This document shows positions 33,558 through 41,183 of a stretch of 41,282 nt of DNA, one piece after another. Origin of the DNA: Collinsella sp. (GTDB taxonomy: Bacteria; Actinomycetota; Coriobacteriia; Coriobacteriales; Coriobacteriaceae). Location: positions 1-41,282 of the forward strand of contig JAIIWC010000008.1 of assembly GCA_022745215.1 (NCBI GenBank), given 5' to 3'. Below the pieces are notes generated by a model. It searched no databases. It saw only the letters and a program-made list of their open reading frames with translations, and was not told where the DNA came from. How positions within the stretch are numbered: position 1 is the stretch's first letter; every line of letters begins with the position of its first letter. The translations under genes and the position numbers were made by a program.

Positions 33558-34070
33558 GTGGCCGAGCACGAGCACGCTAACGGCTGCGAGCACGCACATG
33601 ATCACGGCGCGGGCGCCGAGGCGAGCTGCCGTTGCAGCGGCCCCAACTCCGAGCTGGTCCGCTTTTCGGTCACCGCACCCGATGACCTGCTGCGCCGCTT
33701 TGACAAGCAGATTGCGCGCCGCGGCGATGTGGCCAACCGCTCCGAGGCCGTACGCGACCTGATTCGCGCCTCGATCGCCAAGGAGCAGATGCGCACGCCC
33801 GACGAGCAGGTCATCGGGTCGCTCACCATGATCTACGACCACCACACCGGCGACCTGACACGCCGCCTGGACGAGGTGCAGCACGACTACACCGACGAGA
33901 TCGTATCGACTATGCACGTGCATCTGGATCACCACAACTGTTTGGAGATTCTGGCACTTAAGGGCCGCGGCGAGCGCGTCTACGAGCTGGCCGACCGTCT
34001 GCTGGGCCTGCGTGGCGTTAAGCATGGCGAGCTTACCTGCGCCGCCACCGAGCAGAGTCTGGGGCTGTAA
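33558..34070 (+). CDS. nikR: NikR-type nickel-responsive regulator with His/Cys-rich N-terminal extension
   Basis: 170 residues. A ribbon-helix-helix DNA-binding domain (LVRFSVTAPDDLLRRFDKQIARRG, NRSEAVRDLIRASI) and a C-terminal nickel-binding ACT-like domain with the ligands HVHLDHHNC (as His76/87/89/Cys95 in E. coli NikR) and RGERVYELADRL, GVKHGEL. Normal NikR starts a few residues before the RHH strand; here about 33 extra residues precede it, with five histidines and three cysteines (MAEHEHANGCEHAHDHG, SCRC). GTG start coupled to the upstream gene. NikR represses nickel uptake or activates nickel enzymes; the hyp genes follow directly. Confidence 0.92.
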   Translation: MAEHEHANGCEHAHDHGAGAEASCRCSGPNSELVRFSVTAPDDLLRRFDKQIARRGDVANRSEAVRDLIRASIAKEQMRTPDEQVIGSLTMIYDHHTGDLTRRLDEVQHDYTDEIVSTMHVHLDHHNCLEILALKGRGERVYELADRLLGLRGVKHGELTCAATEQSLGL

Positions 34071-34089
34071 GGGAATTTCCCGCAGCGCA

Positions 34090-34168
34090 CCTGCCAAAAA
34101 GGGACAGGTTTGTTTTGGCAGGTTTAGATGTTTTACCTACCAAAATAAACCTGTCCCTTTTTGGTCGG
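34090..34168. repeat. Head-to-head pair of class A (13-base core) hairpin repeats, CCTGCCAAAA family
   Basis: Unit A: CCTGCCAAAA (34090-34099), core AGGGACAGGTTTG (34100-34112), TTTTGGCAGG (34113-34122). Unit B, inverted: CCTACCAAAA (34136-34145), core whose reverse complement is AGGGACAGGTTTA (34146-34158), TTTTGGTCGG (34159-34168), one arm mismatch. The two units also pair with each other as 30-base arms with two mismatches. Located between nikR and hypF. Confidence 0.87.
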
Positions 34169-34188
34169 TTTTGACGAGGGAGGGCCGC

Positions 34189-36648
34189 ATGCGGCATGTG
34201 CATATCCATGTAACGGGCATTGTGCAGGGCGTTGGCATGCGGCCGTTTGTGTATCGCGAGGCCATGACGCACGACATTTGCGGCTGGGTGCTCAACGCGG
34301 GCGACGGCGTGCATGTCGAGGCGCATGCTTGCGCCGAGGCACTTGAGGACTTTGTTGCAGCGCTTTCGGAGCACGCGCCTGCGGCGGCTCGTGTGGAGCA
34401 TGTCGAGGTTGCCGAGCTGGCGGCTGGCGCTTGGGATGCCGCTGACGAGCAGGACTTTCGCATTGTGGCGTCGCAGGACCAGACCGCGCACACGACGCTC
34501 ATCTCGCCCGATATCGCCACCTGCGATGACTGTCTGCGCGAGCTGTTCGACCCCGCCGACCGACGCTTTCACTACCCCTTTATCAACTGCACCAACTGCG
34601 GACCGCGCTTTACCATCATCCGCTCGCTACCTTATGACCGAACGGCCACCTCGATGGACCGCTTTCCCATGTGCCCCACCTGCGCCGCGGAGTATGCCGA
34701 CCCGCTCGATCGGCGCTTCCATGCGCAGCCCGATGCCTGCTTTGATTGCGGGCCGCATATTACGTGGCGTGAGGTTAACCGCGACGGAAAACCGGCGGTC
34801 GCTGGCGCAACGCCGGTCATCGGCTCCACGCGCGAAACCAGCGACGCCATTATTGAGCGTTGCGCCGAACTGCTTGGCTGCGGCGGCATCGTCGCCATCA
34901 AGGGGCTGGGCGGATTTCACCTGGCGTGCAACGCCGCCAACGAGCAGGCGGTGACCAAGCTGCGCCGTCGCAAGCGGCGCAGCAACAAGCCACTCGCCGT
35001 CATGGTGCGCAGCCTGGGCGACGCCGAGCGCTTGTGCCATATCGACGATGCCGAGCGCAACCTGCTGACCGGCAGCGTCCGCCCCATTGTGCTGCTGCGC
35101 CGACGCGCCGCTGGCAGCGACACCCACGGCTCCCCCGACGTCCTCGAGCTCGCGCCATCTGTCGCGCACGACCTGCCCGAGCTCGGCGTCATGCTCCCCT
35201 ACACCCCGCTCCAGCATTTGCTGCTCGCCGCAGCCGCAGCCCGTGACATGCACGCACTCGTTATGACCAGCGGGAACTTGAGCGAAGAACCTATCGAAAC
35301 CGACGACAATCTTGCATGGGAGCACCTTGTTGCCGCCGGCATCGCCGACGCACTGCTCGGCAACGATCGCGCGATCCTCTCGCGTTACGACGACTCCGTG
35401 GTGCGCGCGGTCGACGGCGCCACTATGCCCGTGCGCCGCGCCCGTGGCTATGCGCCGCAACCGCTACCGCTACCGACGATCGATGCCGCCGCGCCCTGCG
35501 TGCTCGCCTGCGGGCCGCAGCAAAAGGCAACGATCGCACTCACGCGCGATGATCCGGACTGCCCGGCGTCCTGTTTTGTGTCGCAGCATATCGGCGATGT
35601 CGAAAACGGCGCGACCTTCGACGCCTGGAACGCCGCGCGCACGCGCTTGGAAGACCTCTTTGATCTGGCGCACGCCGCTCTGGCCTGCGATTTGCACCCC
35701 GGATATCTGTCGAGCCAGTGGGCACGCGAGCAGGCACGGGAACAGGACCTGCCACTTGTCGAAGTCCAGCACCATCATGCGCACATTGCGAGCGTAATGG
35801 CCGAAGCTATCGCCGCAGGCCAGCTTGCGCCCGACGTGCACGTCCTCGGCATCGCCTTCGATGGAACGGGTGCCGGCACCGACGGCACCATATGGGGCGG
35901 CGAGTTTCTTATCGCCGGCCTCGCCGATTTTGAGCGCGCCGCGCACCTGCGCACCTGGCCGCTGCCCGGTGGCGCCGCATCCGTGCGCGATGCTCGGCGC
36001 AATGCGTTCTCCCTGCTCAGCGAGCTCGGTTTGATCGAGCACCCGGGTGCCGCGGGACTTTTGAGTCGTCTCGACGAGCAAACGCGCAGCGTGACGGCAA
36101 CGATGATCGAGCGAAACATCAACAGCCCGCGCACGAGCAGCATGGGCCGCCTGTTTGACGCCGCAGCCGCGATGCTGGGCATCTGCGGCACTGCAACCTA
36201 TGAGGGCGAGCCCGCCATCGAGCTCGAAGCCGCCGCTTGGCGTGCGCTCGGCGGAAAAAGCGCCTCTTCTACCGATAGCCTGGCTGGTGCATCAACACCT
36301 GCCGACGGCTCCCCGATTTTGGATTCCCAGCCACTTTTTGAGGCGCTTTTGAGTGGAATCGAGGCCGGCGCGCCGGCCGACAAGCTCGCGCTCGACTTCC
36401 ATATCGCCATCGCGCGTGCATCGGCCCGCATCGCAAGCGAAATCTGCGCCCGCGAAGGCATCGACACCGTCGCGCTCTCGGGTGGCGTGTTCATGAACCG
36501 TCTTTTGCTTCGGCTCCTCACCCGTAAGCTTGAAGACGCAGGGCTTACTGTCTTGGTTCCCCGCACCGTGCCCGTCAACGACGGATGCATCGCCTACGGC
36601 CAGGCGGCGGTCGCCCGCGCTCGGCTCGCGCAGGTCATACCGCAGTAG
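34189..36648 (+). CDS. hypF: HypF, carbamoyltransferase for NiFe hydrogenase cyanide ligands
   Basis: 819 residues. Makes the carbamoyl adenylate and transfers the carbamoyl group to the C-terminal Cys of HypE. Domains in order: acylphosphatase (about 1-90; GIVQGVGMRPFVYREA); two zinc fingers (about 105-185; CDDCLRELFDP, CTNCGPRFT, CPTCAAEY, CFDCGP); a YrdC-like domain (about 205-395; GIVAIKGLGGFHLACNA); and a Kae1-like carbamoyltransferase (about 400-819; VEVQHHHAHIASVMAE, GIAFDGTGAGTDGTIWGGEFL, ALSGGVFMNRLL). Start at the ATG 34189 (GAGGGAGG upstream); a longer frame begins inside nikR. A possible Ser/Ala insertion near 690-720 is low complexity. Confidence 0.96.
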   Translation: MRHVHIHVTGIVQGVGMRPFVYREAMTHDICGWVLNAGDGVHVEAHACAEALEDFVAALSEHAPAAARVEHVEVAELAAGAWDAADEQDFRIVASQDQTAHTTLISPDIATCDDCLRELFDPADRRFHYPFINCTNCGPRFTIIRSLPYDRTATSMDRFPMCPTCAAEYADPLDRRFHAQPDACFDCGPHITWREVNRDGKPAVAGATPVIGSTRETSDAIIERCAELLGCGGIVAIKGLGGFHLACNAANEQAVTKLRRRKRRSNKPLAVMVRSLGDAERLCHIDDAERNLLTGSVRPIVLLRRRAAGSDTHGSPDVLELAPSVAHDLPELGVMLPYTPLQHLLLAAAAARDMHALVMTSGNLSEEPIETDDNLAWEHLVAAGIADALLGNDRAILSRYDDSVVRAVDGATMPVRRARGYAPQPLPLPTIDAAAPCVLACGPQQKATIALTRDDPDCPASCFVSQHIGDVENGATFDAWNAARTRLEDLFDLAHAALACDLHPGYLSSQWAREQAREQDLPLVEVQHHHAHIASVMAEAIAAGQLAPDVHVLGIAFDGTGAGTDGTIWGGEFLIAGLADFERAAHLRTWPLPGGAASVRDARRNAFSLLSELGLIEHPGAAGLLSRLDEQTRSVTATMIERNINSPRTSSMGRLFDAAAAMLGICGTATYEGEPAIELEAAAWRALGGKSASSTDSLAGASTPADGSPILDSQPLFEALLSGIEAGAPADKLALDFHIAIARASARIASEICAREGIDTVALSGGVFMNRLLLRLLTRKLEDAGLTVLVPRTVPVNDGCIAYGQAAVARARLAQVIPQ

Positions 36649-36779
36649 GCTGTTTGGCTAGCCCATGCGCCGCCGTCTCACAGGTGTAACGCGTTTGCCC
36701 GCAACCCCCGCGAGCGCTACCATCAACTGATGGATTATTAAGCGCCTATCCAGCGCAAAGCGTATAAAAGGGGAACATT

Positions 36780-37040
36780 ATGTGCCTTGCCGTTCCCGGT
36801 AAAGTGGTCAAACGCGACGACGACCTTAAGGCGACCGTCGACATGATGGGCATTGAGCGCCCCGTTTCGTTGCGCCTCGTGCCGACGGCGCAGGTAGGCG
36901 ACTATGTTCTCGTACATGCCGGCTTTGGTATCCAGATTGTCGACGAGCAGGAAGCTCAAGAGACGCTCGATCTCGTCAACACCATGACCGAGCTGGTCGA
37001 AGAGGATCAACTCGCCACCAACCCGGCCGAGGCGTACTAG
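36780..37040 (+). CDS. hypC: HypC, hydrogenase maturation chaperone
   Basis: 86 residues. HypC carries the Fe(CN)2CO fragment with HypD through its N-terminal cysteine. The diagnostic start MCLAVPGKVV is present (Cys2 after processing), followed by the beta-barrel core (VSLRLVPTAQVGDYVLVHAGFGIQIVDE) and the helical end ETLDLVNTMTEL. The ATG has AAAGGGGA upstream. It sits 131 bases after hypF and overlaps hypD by one base (TAGTG). The gap before it, with TATAAA near 36765, may contain an extra promoter. Confidence 0.97.
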   Translation: MCLAVPGKVVKRDDDLKATVDMMGIERPVSLRLVPTAQVGDYVLVHAGFGIQIVDEQEAQETLDLVNTMTELVEEDQLATNPAEAY

Positions 37041-38152
37041 TGGCGGCGGCGCAGCCGGCTCGCTCCGGAATCGACTTTTCGGCATTCCGCGATCCCAAGC
37101 TCGCTCGCGAGCTCATCGACCGCATTCATGAGCTTGTCGGCGACCGTACCATCAACCTGATGGAGGTCTGCGGCACACACACGGTGAGCATCGGGCGTTA
37201 TGGTTTTCGCTCCATTATGCCGACGGGGCTCAAGCTGCTGAGCGGTCCGGGCTGCCCCGTCTGCGTTACCGCGAACCGCGACATCGACCACGCAATCGCA
37301 CTCGCCAAGATGGACGGCGCCATCATCACTACCTTTGGTGACATGATGCGCGTGCCCGGGTCGTCTACCTCGCTCGCCGCACAAAAGGCGGCGGGGCGCG
37401 ACATCCGCATCGTATACTCCCCGCTCGACGCGCTCGATATTGCCGAACACAACCCCGACCGCCCGGTCATCTTTATGGGTGTGGGCTTTGAGACCACGAC
37501 GCCCACCATCGCCGCCGCCATTTTGGAGGCAGATGTGCGCGGGCTCCAGAACTTCTCGGTCTATTGCGCTCACAAGACCACGCCGCCGGCGCTGCGTGCG
37601 ATTGCCAACGACCCCGAGACGACCATCGACGGCTTTATCCTGCCGGGCCATGTCGCCACCATCGCAGGCCTGGCGCCCTTTGGCTTTTTGGTCGACGAGT
37701 TTAAGACCCCGGGCGTGGTTACCGGATTTGAGCCGGTCGATATTCTGCAGGGCATCTGCATGCTGGTTCAGATGGTTGTTGAGGGACGGCCCGCAATCGA
37801 CAACGCGTACCGCCGCGGCGTCAATGCGGACGGCAATCCCGTGGCGCGCCAGCTGGTCGAGCAGGTATTTGAGCCGTGCGATACCACGTGGCGCGGGCTG
37901 GGACCGATTGCCGCCTCGGGCCTTTCCATCCGACCCGAGTTCTCGCGCTTTGACGCCGGCGCCCGCTATGACGTGCCGATCGAACCGACGGTCGAGCCGC
38001 GCGGATGCCGTTGCGGCGACGTGCTGCGCGGGGCCATTGCACCGAGCGACTGCCCGTTGTTCGGCCACGCCTGCACGCCCGAGCATCCTGTTGGCCCGTG
38101 CATGGTGAGCTCGGAAGGCAGCTGTGCGGCGTACTACCGTTACCAAGGCTAG
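37040..38152 (+). CDS. hypD: HypD, Fe-S scaffold for hydrogenase Fe(CN)2CO assembly
   Basis: 370 residues. HypD with HypC and HypE builds the iron-cyanide-CO group. Motifs: MEVCGTHTVSI with the essential Cys; LSGPGCPVCVT (conserved CxxC pair); GFETTTPTIAAAI; and a C-terminal cysteine set CRCGDVLRGAIAPSDCPLFGHAC, with one more cysteine later (PCMVS), of which some bind the 4Fe-4S cluster. The start is a GTG at 37040 that overlaps the hypC stop. hypE follows after 29 bases. Confidence 0.97.
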   Translation: MAAAQPARSGIDFSAFRDPKLARELIDRIHELVGDRTINLMEVCGTHTVSIGRYGFRSIMPTGLKLLSGPGCPVCVTANRDIDHAIALAKMDGAIITTFGDMMRVPGSSTSLAAQKAAGRDIRIVYSPLDALDIAEHNPDRPVIFMGVGFETTTPTIAAAILEADVRGLQNFSVYCAHKTTPPALRAIANDPETTIDGFILPGHVATIAGLAPFGFLVDEFKTPGVVTGFEPVDILQGICMLVQMVVEGRPAIDNAYRRGVNADGNPVARQLVEQVFEPCDTTWRGLGPIAASGLSIRPEFSRFDAGARYDVPIEPTVEPRGCRCGDVLRGAIAPSDCPLFGHACTPEHPVGPCMVSSEGSCAAYYRYQG

Positions 38153-38181
38153 CCCGAACATCCCCGATTGGAGTTTTCGAT

Positions 38182-39216
38182 ATGTCTCGTACTGCCACCG
38201 ATAGCACTGTCCTGCTGGGCCATGGCTCCGGCGGGCAGATGATGAAACGCATCATCGACGAGGTCTTTCTGGATGCCTTTGGGTCGCCCGAGCTGCTCGA
38301 AGGCAACGATGCCGGCGTCGCCGCCCTGCCCGGCAGCGGGCGCATCGCCATGTCGACCGACAGCTTTGTGGTGACGCCGCAGTTCTTCCCCGGTGGCAAT
38401 ATCGGCAGGCTCGCCGTGTGCGGAACCGTCAACGATGTCGCGACCTCGGGCGCCAACGTGCGCTATCTGTCGTGCGGCTTTATCCTCGAAGAGGGCTATC
38501 CCATGGGTAAGCTGCGCCAGATTGTGCAGACCATGGCCGAGACGGCGCGCGAGGCGGGCGTCAAAATCATCACCGGCGACACCAAGGTGGTCGAGCGCGG
38601 CGGGGCCGACGGCGTCTACATCAATACCGCCGGGGTGGGCGAGGTTCCCGCGGGCGTGACGCTCAGCGGCGCCAACTGCCAACCCGGCGACGTCATCCTG
38701 GTCTCGGGCACGCTGGGCGACCACGGCATCGCCATCATGAGCCAGCGCGAGGGCCTGGCGTTCTCGAGCAACATCGAGAGCGACGCCGCGCCCCTCAACC
38801 ACCTGATTGCCGACGTACTGGCCGCCGCCCCCGACACACGCTGCTTCCGCGATCCCACGCGCGGCGGCCTGGCGTCCACGCTCAATGAGTTTGCGCAGGC
38901 GAGCAACGTTGCCATGGAAATCGATGAGGACGCCGTGCCCGTGCGCCCCGACGTGCAGGCCGCCTGCGAGATGCTCGGCTACGACGTGCTGCAGGTGGCA
39001 AACGAAGGCAAGATGGTCGCCGTGGTGCCAGCCGAGCAGGCCGACGCGGCGTTAGCAGCCATGCGTGCCGCCCGCTACGGCGAGAACGCCGCCATCATCG
39101 GTCGCGTGCTGCCGGTCGCCGAAGGCGCCCGACCTGCCGTTCGCGTGCGCACCGGCTGGGGCTCCACCCGCATCCTCGACATGCTCGTCGGAGAGCAGCT
39201 GCCCAGGATCTGCTAG
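38182..39216 (+). CDS. hypE: HypE, thiocyanate-forming hydrogenase maturation protein
   Basis: 344 residues. A PurM-like ATPase that dehydrates a carbamoyl group on its C-terminal cysteine to thiocyanate. It ends in LPRIC, so the acceptor Cys344 is intact. Other motifs: LLGHGSGGQMMKRII, NDAGVAAL (metal/ATP), TDSFVVTPQFFPGGNIGRLAVCGTVNDVA and DPTRGGLASTLNEFA. The ATG at 38182 is the natural start (MSRTATDSTVLLGHGSGG); the longer frame overlaps hypD and is rejected. Completes the hypF-hypC-hypD-hypE run. Confidence 0.97.
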   Translation: MSRTATDSTVLLGHGSGGQMMKRIIDEVFLDAFGSPELLEGNDAGVAALPGSGRIAMSTDSFVVTPQFFPGGNIGRLAVCGTVNDVATSGANVRYLSCGFILEEGYPMGKLRQIVQTMAETAREAGVKIITGDTKVVERGGADGVYINTAGVGEVPAGVTLSGANCQPGDVILVSGTLGDHGIAIMSQREGLAFSSNIESDAAPLNHLIADVLAAAPDTRCFRDPTRGGLASTLNEFAQASNVAMEIDEDAVPVRPDVQAACEMLGYDVLQVANEGKMVAVVPAEQADAALAAMRAARYGENAAIIGRVLPVAEGARPAVRVRTGWGSTRILDMLVGEQLPRIC

Positions 39217-39342
39217 CGGCAAAGACTTGCGGTTGACGCAGTGCAGCTCGAGGCTGCTACAGATATTCAGATTCCAGGCACGCCCGACACGCAAGCCCAG
39301 TATCATGGGGTGCGCTTTACAACTCAAACGGCAGGAGCACCC

Positions 39343-40011
39343 ATGGCAGCAGCCTTTTCCCATGTGATCTTTGATCTGGACGGCACCATCCTCAATACGC
39401 TCGAGGACCTGGCGGCCGCCGGCAACCATACCTGCGAGATGCACGGCTGGCCCACATTTGCCGTGGACGAGTACCGCTACAAGGTGGGAAACGGCATGCT
39501 CAAGCTGGTCGAGCGCTTTATGCCCGCCGAGTACGCGGGCGACGGCCGCATGTTTGAGCAGACGCTTGCCGAGTTTAGGGCTTATTACGGCGAGCACAAG
39601 GAAGACCACACCGCTCCCTACGACGGCACGATCGAGATGCTCGACCGCCTGCGTGCCGCGGGCGTTCAGCTTGCCGTGCTCACCAACAAGGACCACATTT
39701 CGGCGGCCCCGCTTATCGAAAAGTACTTTGGTCCCGATCGTTTTGCGCTGGTGCAGGGTCGTGTCGACGCGTTTCCGCCCAAGCCCGAGGCCCCCGTCAC
39801 GCTGCATGTGATGGAGAAGCTGGGCGCCAACCCGGCGACCACGCTCTACGTAGGCGATTCGAACGTCGATGTTCTGACCGGCCACAATGCCGGCCTTAAG
39901 AGCGCCGGCGTCACCTGGGGCTTCCGCGGCCGAGCAGAGCTGGAGGCCGCCGGCGCCGACTACGTGGTGGATAGCCAAGACGAACTTGCCGCGCTGATCT
40001 TGGGCGAATAA
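39343..40011 (+). CDS. HAD-family phosphatase, phosphoglycolate phosphatase-like
   Basis: 222 residues. HAD motif I VIFDLDGTILNT with nucleophile Asp, a helical cap (about 15-90) of subclass I type, motif II AVLTNKD (Ser/Thr position), motif III Lys in PPKPE and motif IV YVGDSNVDVLTGHNAG. It matches Gph/PGP phosphatases in length and order, but HAD substrates cannot be told from sequence, so phosphoglycolate is only the closest family label. The ATG has GCAGGAG seven bases upstream. No clear link to the hyp genes. Confidence 0.92.
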   Translation: MAAAFSHVIFDLDGTILNTLEDLAAAGNHTCEMHGWPTFAVDEYRYKVGNGMLKLVERFMPAEYAGDGRMFEQTLAEFRAYYGEHKEDHTAPYDGTIEMLDRLRAAGVQLAVLTNKDHISAAPLIEKYFGPDRFALVQGRVDAFPPKPEAPVTLHVMEKLGANPATTLYVGDSNVDVLTGHNAGLKSAGVTWGFRGRAELEAAGADYVVDSQDELAALILGE

Positions 40012-40052
40012 CGGAGCCGCCGCGCTACGCAGTCACGGCGATTGTGACGTGC

Positions 40053-40222
40053 GGAAAGCGCATCCCGTTTTGATGTCTCAAACTGGGATGCGCTTTCCGG
40101 TTGAGCCCCATCGGGGAAACGGCATCCCGTTTCGAGGCAATATTCCGGGTCGCACTTTCCGCAACCCACCCCATCCGGAAACCGCGACCCGGAATTCGGC
40201 CAAAAACCGGTCCACATTTTCC
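40053..40222. repeat. Three class B (46-base) hairpin repeat units at 62-base period
   Basis: Units at 40053-40098, 40115-40160 and 40177-40222, each exactly 46 bases and separated by exactly 16 bases. All have GGAAA at positions 1-5, CCC at 12-14 and TTTCC at 42-46, with GGG (GGT in the third) at 33-35. The first is almost a full palindrome (15-base perfect arms plus inner pairing); the others keep mainly the symmetric conserved bases. Confidence 0.82.
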
Positions 40223-40236
40223 CCAACGACTACCAT

Positions 40237-40264
40237 GGCAACGCAACAGGTAGAGGACGGACAG
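40237..40264. repeat. 28-base dispersed repeat, copy 2
   Basis: 25 of 28 positions match 18752-18779. It ends AGAGGACGGACAG and is followed seven bases later by an ATG (40271), which opens MTQSEGTETTG before running into the insertion sequence. It could be the leader of a gene that was interrupted. Confidence 0.6.
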
Positions 40265-40289
40265 ACACTATGACCCAATCCGAGGGCAC

Positions 40290-40392
40290 GGAAACGACAG
40301 GAGCCCCCGCTCGTGACCGCGGGTCGGGGCTGCGACAATGTTGTTGAAGTGCCAGAGGCGCAGCCGCGCCGCAACGAGGTTGGGAGGCTCCC
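40290..40392 (+). ncRNA. Candidate bridge RNA region at the left end of the IS110 element
   Basis: IS110-family elements of the IS621 type encode a structured bridge RNA in the non-coding left end ahead of the recombinase. Here this interval can fold into a GC-rich stem (GAGCCCC around 40302 with GGGGCTG around 40326-40332) and a GGCGC-AGCC-GCGCC hairpin near 40358-40371. The left boundary is unknown; this is a family-based inference. Confidence 0.3.
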
Positions 40393-41183
40393 GTGCCTAG
40401 ATATTCTACCGCCTTCGGAATGGACGTACACCTCAGGTCCACCACCGTCTGCGCGCTCAACGCGGAGACGGGCGAGGCCGTGGCGAGGAGGTTCCGCGGC
40501 AACCCGTGGGGCGAGGTCGCGGAGTGGATGTCGGGCTTCCCGGGCCCGTCGCTCGCCGCCTACGAGAGCGGCTACCTCGGCTTCGCGCCGCAGAGGGAGC
40601 TGTCGGCCCTCGGCGTCGACTGCGTCGTCGCGGCCGTCTCCAAGGTCCCGAGGTCGGCGGCAGACCTCTCGTCCAAGAACGACCGCAACGACGCGGCCAG
40701 GATGGCCAAGGCGATACTGTCGCACGACGTCACCCCGGTATGGGTGCCGTCCCCCGAGATCGAGGGGCTCAGGGACCTCGCCGCCGCCCACGACGCCGCG
40801 ACCGCCAGGCTCGCGGCGGCGAAGCAGCGGCTCCTGGCGTTCCTGGCCCGCCGCGGCTACGTCTACGGAGGCACGACGCCGGCCGGCAACCCCCGGAAGT
40901 ACTGGACGTACGGCTTCCTCAGGTGGCTCGACGGCATACGCCCCGCCGACGACGGCGGCATCCGGGCGCTCGCGGCGCTGAGGAACGAGGTCGAGGCGGC
41001 CGACGAGACGAGGGAGGCCGTCCTCGCCGAATACAGGGCCGCCGTCGCGGCGGGCCCCCTCTCGGCCGAGGTCGAGGCGCTCCAGTCCATCAAGGGGTGC
41101 GGGTTCGTGCTCGCCGCCGCCTTCGCGTCCGAGGTCGGCGACTTCTCGAGGTTCCGCTCCGGCAGGCAGGTGACGGCCTACTT
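40393..41183 (+). pseudogene. IS110-family transposase, 3' end removed by an IS3-family insertion
   Basis: Starts at a GTG (40393) with TGGGAGG upstream. The N-terminal RuvC-like DEDD domain is present: Asp11 in FGMDVHLRSTTV, Glu58 in AAYESGYLG, and Asp97/Asp100 in KNDRNDAARMAKAI. The middle coiled-coil region follows, and then the start of the C-terminal transposase domain (LQSIKGCGFVLAAAFASEVGDFSRFRSGRQVTAYFG). The sequence leaves the family at about 41183, where another element begins, so the part carrying the catalytic serine is gone; the frame runs on only to 41238. The gene is rich in AGG arginine codons, unlike the host genes. Inactive as it stands. Confidence 0.88.

Noticed and set aside
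40053..40222. Regularly spaced repeats that could be read as a small CRISPR array
   Set aside because: The 46-base units are not identical to each other, the 16-base gaps are too short for spacers, and no cas genes are present.
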